Below, one piece after another: positions 45,441 to 53,793 of a DNA stretch of 64,000 bases. The notes beneath the pieces were generated by a model, which made no database searches, was not told where the DNA came from, and saw only the letters and a program-made list of their open reading frames with translations. The stretch spans positions 3,968,001 through 4,032,000 of the forward strand of contig NZ_CP043959.1 in the NCBI RefSeq assembly GCF_008632955.1, written 5' to 3'. The DNA comes from Streptomyces tendae. Its GTDB lineage: Bacteria > Actinomycetota > Actinomycetes > Streptomycetales > Streptomycetaceae. Each line of letters opens with the position of its first letter. Position 1 is the first letter of the stretch. A program made the position numbers and the translations under genes.

Positions 45441-46649
45441 ATGGAACGCTCGCTTCTCGGCGCCCGTGTGGCGACGTATGTCTATTTCGTGTTGTGCGGC
45501 ACCCTGATGGGCGCCTGGGTGGTGCACATCCCGGCCGTCGAGGAACGGGTGGGCATCAGTCACGCGACGCTGGGCGGCCTGCTCGTACTGCTCGGGCTCG
45601 GCGCCTTCGCCGGGATGCAGGTGGCCGGTCCACTGACCGACCGGCTCGGCGCGCGTGTCGTGGTTCCCGCCACCGCCGTGCTGTGCGGCGCCTCCCTGGT
45701 GCTGCCGGGCCTCGCACACGATCCGTGGACGCTGGCGGGCTCCTTGCTGGTCTTCGGCGCCTGCAACGGCGGCCTGGACGTGAGCATGAACGCCCACGCC
45801 GTGCACGTGGAGAAGGCGTACGGCCGGCCCGTCATGTCGGGCTTCCACGCCACCTTCTCCGTCGGCGGAGTCGTCGCCGCACTTGTCGCGGCGGGGGCGA
45901 CGAGCGCCGGGGTGAGCCCGGTCGCCACCATGGCCGCGATCGGAACCGTGAGCATTGTGATCGCCCTGGTCTCGGTACGCGCCCTGATGCCCGCCGCCCC
46001 CGCGACCGGCGAGGACGGCTCCGTGGTGGAGACGCAGGCGTCACCGGCCGTTGCGGGCCGCAGCGCCGGAGGACGCGTCTGGCTCCTCGCCGTCCTGGCG
46101 CTGATGGTCATGCTGTGCGAGGGCGCGGCCAACGACTGGAGCGCGCTGCACCTGCGGGACGTCCTCGGCGCGTCCACCAGCACCGCCGCCTTCGCCTACG
46201 GCACCTTCGCGGCGGCCATGACCATCGGCCGTCTGCTGGCCGACCGTGTCGTCGCCCGGTTCGGCTCCATGGCGGTGCTGCGCCACGGCGCGATCACGGC
46301 CGCCGTAGGCATCACGCTCGTGGCCCTCGGGCCGTGGATGTGGACCGCGTTCGCCGGCTGGGCGCTGTTCGGTCTGGGCCTGTCCGGTACCGTCCCGCAG
46401 TTGTTCAGTGCGGCCGGGCACGCCGACCCGGCGGCAGCGGGCGCGAACGTCTCCCGCGTCGCCGGGCTCGGCTACGTCGGCATGCTCGCCGGCCCCGCCG
46501 TCATCGGCTGGCTGACCCACGTCGTGGCCCTCAACCACACCTTCATCCTGCTGACCCTGCTGTGCATGACCACCGCCGTGGGCGCCGGGGTCCTGCGCAC
46601 GAAATCCGACGCCGTGCCGCGGAACGAGACGGCAGGCGTCGGCCACTGA
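45441..46649 (+). CDS. MFS transporter (FucP/YbjJ-like, 12 TM)
   Basis: 402 aa with about 12 TM helices. The motif-A loop is AGPLTDRLGARVVV, and ACNGGLDVSMNAHAVHVEKAYGRPVMSGFHATFSVGG is characteristic of YbjJ-type exporters/importers (key residues N-GG-D-MN, then G-H-FS-GG). WSALHLRDVLGASTSTAAFAYG follows in the second half. Its DeoR regulator suggests a sugar or nucleoside-type inducer. A strong terminator follows its stop codon. Confidence 0.85.
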   Translation: MERSLLGARVATYVYFVLCGTLMGAWVVHIPAVEERVGISHATLGGLLVLLGLGAFAGMQVAGPLTDRLGARVVVPATAVLCGASLVLPGLAHDPWTLAGSLLVFGACNGGLDVSMNAHAVHVEKAYGRPVMSGFHATFSVGGVVAALVAAGATSAGVSPVATMAAIGTVSIVIALVSVRALMPAAPATGEDGSVVETQASPAVAGRSAGGRVWLLAVLALMVMLCEGAANDWSALHLRDVLGASTSTAAFAYGTFAAAMTIGRLLADRVVARFGSMAVLRHGAITAAVGITLVALGPWMWTAFAGWALFGLGLSGTVPQLFSAAGHADPAAAGANVSRVAGLGYVGMLAGPAVIGWLTHVVALNHTFILLTLLCMTTAVGAGVLRTKSDAVPRNETAGVGH

Positions 46650-46652
46650 CCG

Positions 46653-46687
46653 CTTGTGCGGCACGGCCTGACCCCGTGCCGCACAAG
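46653..46687 (+). terminator. Terminator after the MFS gene
   Basis: CTTGTGCGGCACGG and CCGTGCCGCACAAG form a perfect 14-bp stem with a 7-base loop starting four bases after the stop. Low-complexity CGCCCAAC repeats follow to about 46800. Confidence 0.85.
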
Positions 46688-46881
46688 CCCCTGTCGCGGC
46701 CAGGCGCGCGTTGAGCGTGTCGCCGCCCAACTGCCCAACCGCCCAAGCCTCCGACCGTCCAACCGCCCAGCGGGGCCGCCGCCCAACCACGCCGCCACCC
46801 CATCCGGCCGGCTTACGTCGCAGCGGACCGGCGAGGTCAACAGTGAGCCGTCTCCTGCTCCGCGTCGGACATGTCCTGACC

Positions 46882-47796
46882 TCAGCCCGCCACGGCCCAC
46901 GACCGAAGCTTCTCCGGGTTGCGGACCACCCAGATGCGGGTGACGCTCCCGTCCACCACGTCGAACGAGGCCACGGTGACGACGACCCCGTCACGTCGGG
47001 CCACCAGCCCCGGCACTCCGTTGACCGACCGCTGCAGCAGTTCGAGCCCCGGCGCCTTGTCCGCGATCGCGACCATGTACCGGGCGATGCGGGCGTCGCC
47101 CTCGACCGGGCGCAGCACGGTGCCCACCATGCCGCCGCCGTCGGCCGTCATCACCGCTGCCGGATCGAGCAGACCCACGAGGGCCGCGACGTCCTTGTTC
47201 TCCCACGCCTCCTTGACGCGTCTCACCACGTCGGCCTGAGCTGTCCTGACCGGGGTGCGCGCCACGCTCACCCGCCGCCGTGCGGACGCCGCCAGCTGCT
47301 TGCATGCGGCGGGGGTCCGCCCGAGCACATCGGCTATGTCCGCGAACGGGTAACGGAAGACGTCGTGCAGGACGAACGCCACCCGCTCGGCGGGCGTCAT
47401 CGACTCCAGGACGACGAGGAAGGCCGTGGTCACCGACTCGTCGAGGACGATCTGGTCGGCGGGGTCCTGGGGCCCCGCCGGGTCGACGCCGTCCGCGCGT
47501 TCCCACTCGGTGCGGTCGGGCAGCGGCTCCGGCAGCCACGCGCCGACGTAGCGTTCGCGGCGGGCCCGCGCGGAGCCGAGCAGGTCCAGGCAGATACGAC
47601 TGGTCACCGTCGTCAGCCAGGCGGCGGGGGAACGGATCTCCTCCCGTCGGCTTCGCGGCAGCCCGTACCAGCGTGCGTAGGCGTCCTGTACGGCATCCTC
47701 GGCCTCGGTCACCGACCCCAGCAACCGGTAGGCCACACTCATCAGTTGCCGTCGGTCGGTGGCCGCATCGGCTGCGCTTGTCTCCACGGTTCCCAT
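46882..47796 (-). CDS. ECF41-type RNA polymerase sigma factor (second copy)
   Basis: 304 aa. Sigma-2: LMSVAYRLLGSVTEAEDAVQDAYARW; sigma-4: MTPAERVAFVLHDVFRYPFADIADVLGRT. The SnoaL-like extension has both ECF41 hallmarks, ADGGG and NPEKLRSW. It diverges from a gene for a small 4-TM protein rather than the usual decarboxylase, oxidoreductase or epimerase partner, and the region between holds the promoter element shared with the first ECF41 locus. Confidence 0.9.
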   Translation of the reverse strand: MGTVETSAADAATDRRQLMSVAYRLLGSVTEAEDAVQDAYARWYGLPRSRREEIRSPAAWLTTVTSRICLDLLGSARARRERYVGAWLPEPLPDRTEWERADGVDPAGPQDPADQIVLDESVTTAFLVVLESMTPAERVAFVLHDVFRYPFADIADVLGRTPAACKQLAASARRRVSVARTPVRTAQADVVRRVKEAWENKDVAALVGLLDPAAVMTADGGGMVGTVLRPVEGDARIARYMVAIADKAPGLELLQRSVNGVPGLVARRDGVVVTVASFDVVDGSVTRIWVVRNPEKLRSWAVAG

Positions 47797-47814
47797 GCTC
47801 CCTGCTGTCCCTCG

Positions 47815-47851
47815 CCTTACCTTTCGGCTGCCTGCGTCGTCATGTCGGTGA
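47815..47851 (+). promoter_or_regulatory. Candidate ECF41-dependent promoter of the 4-TM gene
   Basis: CCTTACC (47815-47821), then CGTC after 16 bp (47838-47841), embedded in a 21-bp block (47831-47851) identical to the minus-strand element at 29550-29530. It points towards the gene at 47909. Confidence 0.6.
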
Positions 47852-47908
47852 ACGCTGTCGATCCATACCCCTCGGCGCGGCCCGAGGGGAGAGCAGGGGG
47901 ATTAGGAC

Positions 47909-48277
47909 ATGGCCACTCAGATGACGGTTCAGGCGCAACGCGGCACCTCGTTCCTGCGGTTCGCGGTCGCTTTGCAGACCTTGACCATCTTTCTTCAGGC
48001 GGTCTCCGCCGGACTGCTCCTGACCGCGTCCTACGGGGAGACGCTGCACAGCGTCGGAGCACGCGTGATGTACGGGGCGTCGATGCTGTACGTGCTCGCC
48101 GCGGTGCTGGCGTGGAAGCCGGGGGGCGGCTCGCCCCGGCCGATCTGGTACGCGTCGGGATTTCTCGCACTGGCCTCCCTCCAGGTCGTGTTGGGGATCG
48201 CGCACGTTCCGTCGGTCCATCTTCCCTTGGGGGTGCTGATGTTCGGCTTGAGCATGCTGGCGCTGGCGCGTCGTTGA
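47909..48277 (+). CDS. Four-TM membrane protein, putative ECF41 target
   Basis: 122 aa, four hydrophobic helices (RFAVALQTLTIFLQAVSAGLLL, ARVMYGASMLYVLAAVLAW, WYASGFLALASLQVVLG, VHLPLGVLMFGLSMLAL). HSVGARVMYG and GIAHVPSVHLPLG carry conserved-looking His residues and recall small quinone- or haem-linked membrane proteins, but I do not assign a family. It is divergent from the second ECF41 gene with the shared promoter element upstream. Confidence 0.7.
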   Translation: MATQMTVQAQRGTSFLRFAVALQTLTIFLQAVSAGLLLTASYGETLHSVGARVMYGASMLYVLAAVLAWKPGGGSPRPIWYASGFLALASLQVVLGIAHVPSVHLPLGVLMFGLSMLALARR

Positions 48278-48543
48278 CGACGGCCCCGGGACCCCCTCCT
48301 CACCGGAGCAGCGGAACCCGGCGATGTGTCGTCGGCCCCGACACGCCGGCCGGAGGACCTCGTCCACGGACTTCTCCCGCCACCGCGCGAGAAGTTGACG
48401 GAAGGCGAACGCGCTTGGCGATACCAGGGCGTGAGCAGCTCCGCCGTAGCCCTCACGTGGGTGCCGACCGGACGGTGACGGAAGACCTGGCCGGCGCGCC
48501 GGCCACGCCCGCCCCGCCGCCCACGCCCGGCCCGCCGCCCGCG

Positions 48544-49914
48544 TCAGGCCAGCATCAGGGGCATGTCCCAGTCGGCCGGCGTGCCGTCCACCGCGTACGC
48601 GTCCAAGGCGAGTGCCGCGCCCGCGGCCCCGTCCAGGTAACCGGAGACGTCGGAACCGAACGGCACCTTCGTCATCGTGAACCTCAGTCCGAAGGGCAGC
48701 GCCGGATCGAAGGCGGAGACGAGTTCGGCGGCGATGTCGTCCCGCAGGACGGCGAGCCGCGGGTCCTGCCACTCCTCGTTGAGCCGGCCGAGCTGGTGCA
48801 GGGCCCCGGCCCAACCGTGGCACAGAGCATGGTCGTTGACGCCCCAGTCCGACCGGGGGAGGACGAGCAGCCGTTCCACCGAGGCTCGGGCGAGGTCCGA
48901 GAGGTCCGTCCGGCCGAGGGCACGCCCGGCCAGTTGCAGGGCACGGGACACACCGGGCGCTCCGTAGCACCATCCCGGCCACTTGGCCGTTCCGTCATAG
49001 GCGGCAGGTCCGCGACACCACTCGGCGAAGGAGAGATAACCGGGCCAGAAGAGACCGTGCCGGTCCGTCACCGCCCACGTCCGCAGCAAGCCGGCCGTCG
49101 CCTCCATCGCCTCCCGCTGCCCCGCCACCCGCACACCCTGCTCCCACGCCAAGGCCATCAACGCGAGCGGTCCCGCCACGCCATGCGACAGACCCAGGTT
49201 GAGGTGACCGCCGGGGAACGCCGTCTCCGAGCCGATCCGAGGGGCGTCCAGAGCCCACCAGCGCGGCACTCGCGCGCCCTGGTGCTCCACGGTGCCGAGG
49301 GACAGGCGCACAAGGTGGCCGAGGACCGCCCGCAGCGGCTCCTCACAGGTCTCCGCCCGCGCCAGCAGATACCGGCCCACTCCGGTCAGACCACGGACCA
49401 CCTCGTAGTGCCCGATGGTCGGCAGCGGCCGGTCCTCGACGGGCGGCAGGACGGTCCGTACGAGATCACGCTGGTAGGCGTCGAACCGCTCGAGCGCGGA
49501 GACGTACCCGCCGGTGGTGCGGTGAGCGACCAGCACGGCGAACGCCAGGGCACCCGGCCCCTTGAAGATGCCGCTCGCGGCGACGGACCCACCGGACACC
49601 GCGCGGGTGCCCGCCGTGAGATAGGCGTGGGCGCGCGGCACCTGCCGCGCCGCGTCGCGGGCGGCCCCCGCGAAGGCGAGCGCCAGCCCGGGAGTGCCGC
49701 TGCCCAGGGTCAGCTCCGCCCAGACCGGCTCGGCGCGCCCGTCGTCAGCGGCCTCGGCGGGGATGCGCGTGGCCGCGATCGTGGCTGCGGGGTCGGCGAG
49801 CCGGTCCAGGATGTCGCCGGACACGGCGCCGGCACACTCCCGGAGTCTCGCCGTCGGCACACCGTCCACGCGTACCCGAGTTCCGCCGCCGGAGGTCACG
49901 TCTGCCCCACTCAT
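48544..49914 (-). CDS. lanC: Lanthipeptide cyclase, LanC
   Basis: 456 aa. The alpha/alpha toroid of LanC with zinc ligands: Cys in KWPGWCYGAPGVS and Cys-His in HALCHGWAGALHQLG. GHLNLGLSHGVAGPLALMAL supplies the inner His, and SGYLDGAAGAALAL the last repeat. It adds Cys thiols to dehydroalanine/dehydrobutyrine to form thioether rings. The ATG at 49914 overlaps the lanB stop (ATGA), so the cyclase is translationally coupled to the dehydratase. It is the last gene of the operon. Confidence 0.93.
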   Translation of the reverse strand: MSGADVTSGGGTRVRVDGVPTARLRECAGAVSGDILDRLADPAATIAATRIPAEAADDGRAEPVWAELTLGSGTPGLALAFAGAARDAARQVPRAHAYLTAGTRAVSGGSVAASGIFKGPGALAFAVLVAHRTTGGYVSALERFDAYQRDLVRTVLPPVEDRPLPTIGHYEVVRGLTGVGRYLLARAETCEEPLRAVLGHLVRLSLGTVEHQGARVPRWWALDAPRIGSETAFPGGHLNLGLSHGVAGPLALMALAWEQGVRVAGQREAMEATAGLLRTWAVTDRHGLFWPGYLSFAEWCRGPAAYDGTAKWPGWCYGAPGVSRALQLAGRALGRTDLSDLARASVERLLVLPRSDWGVNDHALCHGWAGALHQLGRLNEEWQDPRLAVLRDDIAAELVSAFDPALPFGLRFTMTKVPFGSDVSGYLDGAAGAALALDAYAVDGTPADWDMPLMLA

Positions 49915-52900
49915 CGTGCGCTCCCGCCCGCGCTGCCGTGCCGCCGTCGCCCGAGATGACTCCGCACCGCGCCCCGCAGTACCGCGTACCCGCGCGCTTC
50001 CGCCGACCGGTCGATACCGAACTGACGGTTGTGCCGCATGTGCAGCAGCGACAGCAGGGCCTCGTCGCGGTCGGCCGCCGGGGCCGACAGGATCAACCGC
50101 CCGTACGCACGCGGCTCGGGCCCCTCGGACCACAGCGCGCCCAGCGCGGGTGCCCTCAGCGCTTCCGCGGCTGACACCACCACGCTCCCCGGCCGGATCA
50201 GGCGGTCGGCGAGGGCCCGGTGCCGCTGGTAGACCTCGTGCTCCTCGGTCTTGGTGAACATCCGGTCGACCCAGCCGCACCAGTCCCAGTCCCCGAGGGA
50301 CTCCAGAAGCACCGCGTGCCCGACTCCGGCGAGCACGTCGGCGGAGAGCACCCGCGCGGCGCCCCGTGCGGCACGCACCTGCACGATCGCCGACAGGCTG
50401 TCCGTGCGGAAGAGGCGCTCGGCGGCCTCCTGAAGGGCCTCGCCTCCGTACCGGTCGCTCTCGGGCCGGTAGGTGTCGAGAGACATCGACCGCAGCGCCC
50501 CGTTCTCCACGAGTACACGCGACGCGCGGCTGAGCGTGGGCAGCACCCGGCCGTTCAGTGCCCCGGGTTCACCGTGGAAGCGCAGGCGAAGATGCGGTTC
50601 GGGATCCTGGTACCGGACGAAGAACCAGCGGTCGACGTCGTCCTCGGCCTCGGCGAGCACCGCGGGAAGATGATCGGCGAGCAAGGCGGCGTGGGCCGAC
50701 GGCTCCGCGTACCACTTGACGAACAGCCAGTCCTCGCCCGGCAGATGAAACCGCGAGGGAGCGCGCCGGACGGGCGGTGCGGTACGCGCCCGCTCGTCAC
50801 CGGCCGTCGCCGGACGCCCGCCGGACGGCCGCGCTGCCGCGAGCGGCACCACGATCTCCGTGCTGTGGCCGCCGTTCCAGCCGAGCCCCGCGCCGTCGGC
50901 CGTCAGATCCTCGTGGAGCACGAACCGCGGGTGGGTAGTGGTCAGTTCGGCGCGCAGCAGGTCCCGGTCCCACCGGTCGCGCAGGTCGACGGGGTACATC
51001 TGGTCGTTGCGCGCGATCTGCAGCCGGTCCGGTACGGCGAGTCGCCGGCGCCAGGCATCGAGGCCCTCGTCCCACACATCGGCGCCCTTGGCCCGCGCCG
51101 CGTCGCGCAGCCGGCGCCCCGGCAGCCACCGCTTGGGCATCACCACCACCCGGCCGTACCGGACGCGGGGCAGATACGGCAGGGTTTCGTGCCCCGCCCA
51201 GTCCCAGCCCGACCACACCCGCGGCCGCGCCGTCGCGAGATCCATCAGGAACCGCGCGACGGGCGGAGCCTGCGTGTCCAGGGCCAGCATGTGCGGCAGC
51301 ACCGGACGGACCGGGCGGCCGCTGTCGGGGTGCAACAGCCGCAGCCCGTCGGAACCGGCGGCGACGAGCAGCGAGCGCCAGTCCAGGCAACGGGGATCGT
51401 CCCGGTCGTCGGGCACGCCGACGGGGATGCGGTACGGCAGCAGCCGGGGCACCTGGACGATGTTGAGGCCGCGTGGTTCACGGGGCAGCAACTCGACCTG
51501 CGCGGCGATCACTTCACCGTCCGAGGCGCCGGACGTCTCGGAGGCCAGCCGGGACAGTTCACCGGTGAGACCCGTGACCTCCGCGAACCGCCCCGCGGTG
51601 GCGCCGGCCGCCCAGGCACCGATGTGCGGGCTCCCGAGCAGCTGGAATTCGCCGCGGTCCAGGGCGGCGGTGCTGTCGGAGAGCACCTGGAAGCAGAGTT
51701 CGAGACCGCGCGGCGGCGCGGCCTCGGGATCGTGACGGGCGACGTCGGCGAGACGCCGTACGACGTCGTCGGTCAGCACCAGGTCACCGCCGGACAGGAC
51801 GGCCTCCTGGATCAGCTCCCCGACGAGCGCCCGCCGGGGACCGTCCGCCTCGTCGCCGGGGCCGGTGCGTGCGTAGGCGGGCTCCGAGCCGTACTCCGGA
51901 GGCAGACCCAGCCCCCGGTGCGGGTCCGCCAGTTCGCCCAACGGAACGGCGCAGGCGGTGCCGTACCGCTCGATGAAACGGTCACGGTAGTCCCGCATGT
52001 ACGACAGCGTCGTCCACTCCGGAGTGATCGCCCAGATCGCGCCCGCGTACCGGCACACCTCCTGGCCGACCGTCTCCGGAACGACGAACTCGCCGGGGAT
52101 GCGCAGGTCCACGTGTACGGGCGGCCGGCCGCGCGTGTCCCCGGCCGCGCCGGGAACGTCGAGGCACCGCACCTTGTCCAGCAGCCGGTGCCAGGAGTCA
52201 CCGCCCAGCCCAGGGGGGTCCTCCTGATGCCGCGCACAAGCGGCCCTGAGCTCCCGCAGCGCACGGGCGTCGTCGGGCAGCGCTCCGTCGAGGGCCGCCT
52301 CGATGCCGTCGAGCAGGGCTGTGTCGATACGGTGCGGGGTGATCGAGGTGAGCAGGAAGCCGTGCCGGACGAGCTCCGCCAGCTGACGGTCGAGCTGCTC
52401 GGCGTCCAGCGACGGGAAGCGCTCGGCCAGCGAGGCGAGCAGACGGGCGTACGGCACCTGGGTCCTGGCCTGCTCACGCACGGCGCCGACCAGCGCGTTG
52501 TCCCGCACCGACTGCTCCTGCCCGCCGGTGCGCAGATGCAGCCGACCGTCCCGCAGGAACGACAGGTCGTTGAGGACGACGTCCACGCGCCGCCGTACCG
52601 AGGGCTCGGCGAGCCACGCCAGCACCCGGCGCCGCAGCCACGCCCCGTCGAGCCGCACCGCGACCTCACCGGTACCCGGCTCCGCCTTCGCCGCCGAACC
52701 GAACCGTGCCCTGCCGACACCCGCGAACAGACCGAACGGCGTCGGACGCGCCGCGGCGCGGCGGGCGTACCGCGTCAGGGTCCGCGCGGCGCTCACGGTC
52801 CGCTTGCGACCCAGTGCGGCCACGCCCTCGTCGGTCGTCAGACGGTCCAGACTGTGGGCCGGCGAACCGCTCGCCACCCGGACCGCCTGGCCGAGCAGGG

Positions 52901-53054
52901 GATCGGAGGCGAGCCGCCGTGCTCCGGGCACCGGATCGGCGGCGTCGACGCCCGCCAGAACGGTGCCGCGCGGCCGGCTCGCCATACGGACGAGCACGGG
53001 CTCCCGTACCTCGAATGCTGAAAACGCCCGGTGGGCTTCGGACTCCGCCGCCAC
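49911..53054 (-). CDS. lanB: Class I lanthipeptide dehydratase, full-length LanB
   Basis: 1047 aa, the size of NisB-type enzymes. The N-terminal glutamylation domain (about residues 15-700) starts with FEVREPVLVRMAS and includes AARPTPFGLFAGVGRARFG, VDVVLNDLSFLRDGRLHL and GRVVVMPKRWLPGRRLRD. The C-terminal elimination domain (about 760-1040) has EDWLFVKWYAEPSAHAALL and DRWFFVRYQDPEPHLRLRF. It uses glutamyl-tRNA to glutamylate precursor Ser/Thr and then eliminates glutamate to give Dha/Dhb. Both domains in one chain mark class I lanthipeptides rather than thiopeptide split LanBs. It starts 90 bp after the precursor gene. Confidence 0.95.
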   Translation of the reverse strand: MAAESEAHRAFSAFEVREPVLVRMASRPRGTVLAGVDAADPVPGARRLASDPLLGQAVRVASGSPAHSLDRLTTDEGVAALGRKRTVSAARTLTRYARRAAARPTPFGLFAGVGRARFGSAAKAEPGTGEVAVRLDGAWLRRRVLAWLAEPSVRRRVDVVLNDLSFLRDGRLHLRTGGQEQSVRDNALVGAVREQARTQVPYARLLASLAERFPSLDAEQLDRQLAELVRHGFLLTSITPHRIDTALLDGIEAALDGALPDDARALRELRAACARHQEDPPGLGGDSWHRLLDKVRCLDVPGAAGDTRGRPPVHVDLRIPGEFVVPETVGQEVCRYAGAIWAITPEWTTLSYMRDYRDRFIERYGTACAVPLGELADPHRGLGLPPEYGSEPAYARTGPGDEADGPRRALVGELIQEAVLSGGDLVLTDDVVRRLADVARHDPEAAPPRGLELCFQVLSDSTAALDRGEFQLLGSPHIGAWAAGATAGRFAEVTGLTGELSRLASETSGASDGEVIAAQVELLPREPRGLNIVQVPRLLPYRIPVGVPDDRDDPRCLDWRSLLVAAGSDGLRLLHPDSGRPVRPVLPHMLALDTQAPPVARFLMDLATARPRVWSGWDWAGHETLPYLPRVRYGRVVVMPKRWLPGRRLRDAARAKGADVWDEGLDAWRRRLAVPDRLQIARNDQMYPVDLRDRWDRDLLRAELTTTHPRFVLHEDLTADGAGLGWNGGHSTEIVVPLAAARPSGGRPATAGDERARTAPPVRRAPSRFHLPGEDWLFVKWYAEPSAHAALLADHLPAVLAEAEDDVDRWFFVRYQDPEPHLRLRFHGEPGALNGRVLPTLSRASRVLVENGALRSMSLDTYRPESDRYGGEALQEAAERLFRTDSLSAIVQVRAARGAARVLSADVLAGVGHAVLLESLGDWDWCGWVDRMFTKTEEHEVYQRHRALADRLIRPGSVVVSAAEALRAPALGALWSEGPEPRAYGRLILSAPAADRDEALLSLLHMRHNRQFGIDRSAEARGYAVLRGAVRSHLGRRRHGSAGGSAR

Positions 53055-53084
53055 GTGTGTGCTCCTCGCCGCCGTCGTACGGAA

Positions 53085-53116
53085 GAGCGGGGCGGTGTAC
53101 CGGCACCGCCCCGCTC
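53085..53116 (-). terminator. Intercistronic hairpin between lanA and lanB
   Basis: GAGCGGGGCGGTG and CACCGCCCCGCTC form a perfect 13-bp stem with a 6-base loop, 28 bp after the lanA stop and 31 bp before the lanB start. Such partial terminators or stabilising stems are common in lan operons and let precursor mRNA exceed enzyme mRNA. Confidence 0.75.
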
Positions 53117-53144
53117 GGAAGAGCCCCCAAGGGGCCTCAGCCCG

Positions 53145-53306
53145 TCAGCAACAAACGGGGCAGCGCGTGCCGATGGCGTAGCTGCTCGGCGAGGTGTAGG
53201 TGCCCTGCCCGAACGACTCGGCCTGCTCCGGCAGATCGGAGACCCGCAGATCCAGGTCGAGGTCGAGCTCGGGGGCGTCCTGGGACAGAACGATCTCGGT
53301 ACGCAT
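53145..53306 (-). CDS. lanA: Class I lanthipeptide precursor peptide, LanA
   Basis: 53 aa, too short for routine gene finding. GGGAGA lies seven bases before the ATG. The leader begins MRTEIVLSQDAPELDLDLDL and continues RVSDLPEQAESFGQG. It is acidic, and its LDLDLDL stretch takes the place of the F-x-L-D box used for LanB recognition. The likely core is TYTSPSSYAIGTRCPVCC: three Thr, three Ser and three Cys, all Cys in the last five residues. The CPVCC end recalls CSFCC/CSHCC of NAI-107 and planosporicin. Immediately followed by lanB and lanC. The leader/core cut site is inferred, not known. Confidence 0.88.
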   Translation of the reverse strand: MRTEIVLSQDAPELDLDLDLRVSDLPEQAESFGQGTYTSPSSYAIGTRCPVCC

Positions 53307-53347
53307 GCTTCTCCCTTGGGTGGTGGGACTGCACGGACTCGAACGGA

Positions 53348-53369
53348 CCGGGCCTCGATCGAGGCCCGG
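53348..53369. promoter_or_regulatory. Perfect 22-bp palindrome upstream of lanA
   Basis: The 22 bases centred on GATC (CCGGGCCTCGA and its complement) form a perfect palindrome 41 bp upstream of the lanA start. It could be an operator or, in RNA, an 11-bp hairpin in the lanA leader. An AT-richer segment with ATCAA-N4-TTGAT near 53410-53430 is the likely promoter region. Confidence 0.5.
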
Positions 53370-53611
53370 ACATGCGTATCCTTCGTGGCCGCCGCTGATA
53401 GGTGGTAGATGAAATCAAGCCATTGATCACGGCGCCGGTCGGCGGCTGTCGCCGGCCACGCGACCACAGTCGGCCGAGCTCACGGCCGACGGCATCCTGC
53501 CGCCCGCCTCGGCGGAGCAGGGGCTGCCGAGAAGATGTGCCGCCTTTCGCGCCGCTCAACAGGGTGTCGTGCGCCGCCGGACGGTGGTCAGGTCGCGGTT
53601 GTCTTTGCCTG

Positions 53612-53759
53612 TCAGAGAGGGCTGGCGTAGTAGTGGTTGTCGAACCGCTCGGAACTGTTCCTGATGTCCTCGACCGTGGCCTCACCCCGGTACACGCGTT
53701 CCAGCAGGCGGTAGTAGTCGAAGCGGTCCACTGGTCAGGAAGGGCCTGCCGCTCTGCAT
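53612..53759 (-). pseudogene. C-terminal fragment of an unrecognised protein
   Basis: A GTG-initiated open frame of 39 codons (53731-53612) encodes DRFDYYRLLERVYRGEATV and RFDNHYYASPL before TGA. It has protein-like composition but a stop just ahead. An ATG at 53759 in a frame one base off reads QSGRPFLTSG and would join it by a single indel. It lies 34 bp downstream of the SMI1/KNR4 gene in the same direction. Probably a small or truncated gene broken by one base; family unknown. Confidence 0.35.
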
Positions 53760-53793
53760 GATCGAGTGGTCGAAACCGTGGTCTGAGGTGGTG

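Noticed and set aside
46711..53021. Long plus-strand open frames (1082 and 933 codons) opposite the second ECF41, lanC and lanB genes
   Set aside because: Antisense shadows caused by third-position GC; no motifs, and they conflict with complete LanB, LanC and sigma factor genes.
53145..53306. Thiopeptide precursor
   Set aside because: LanB is full length with a fused elimination domain, LanC is present, and no YcaO cyclodehydratase or pyridine synthase is visible.
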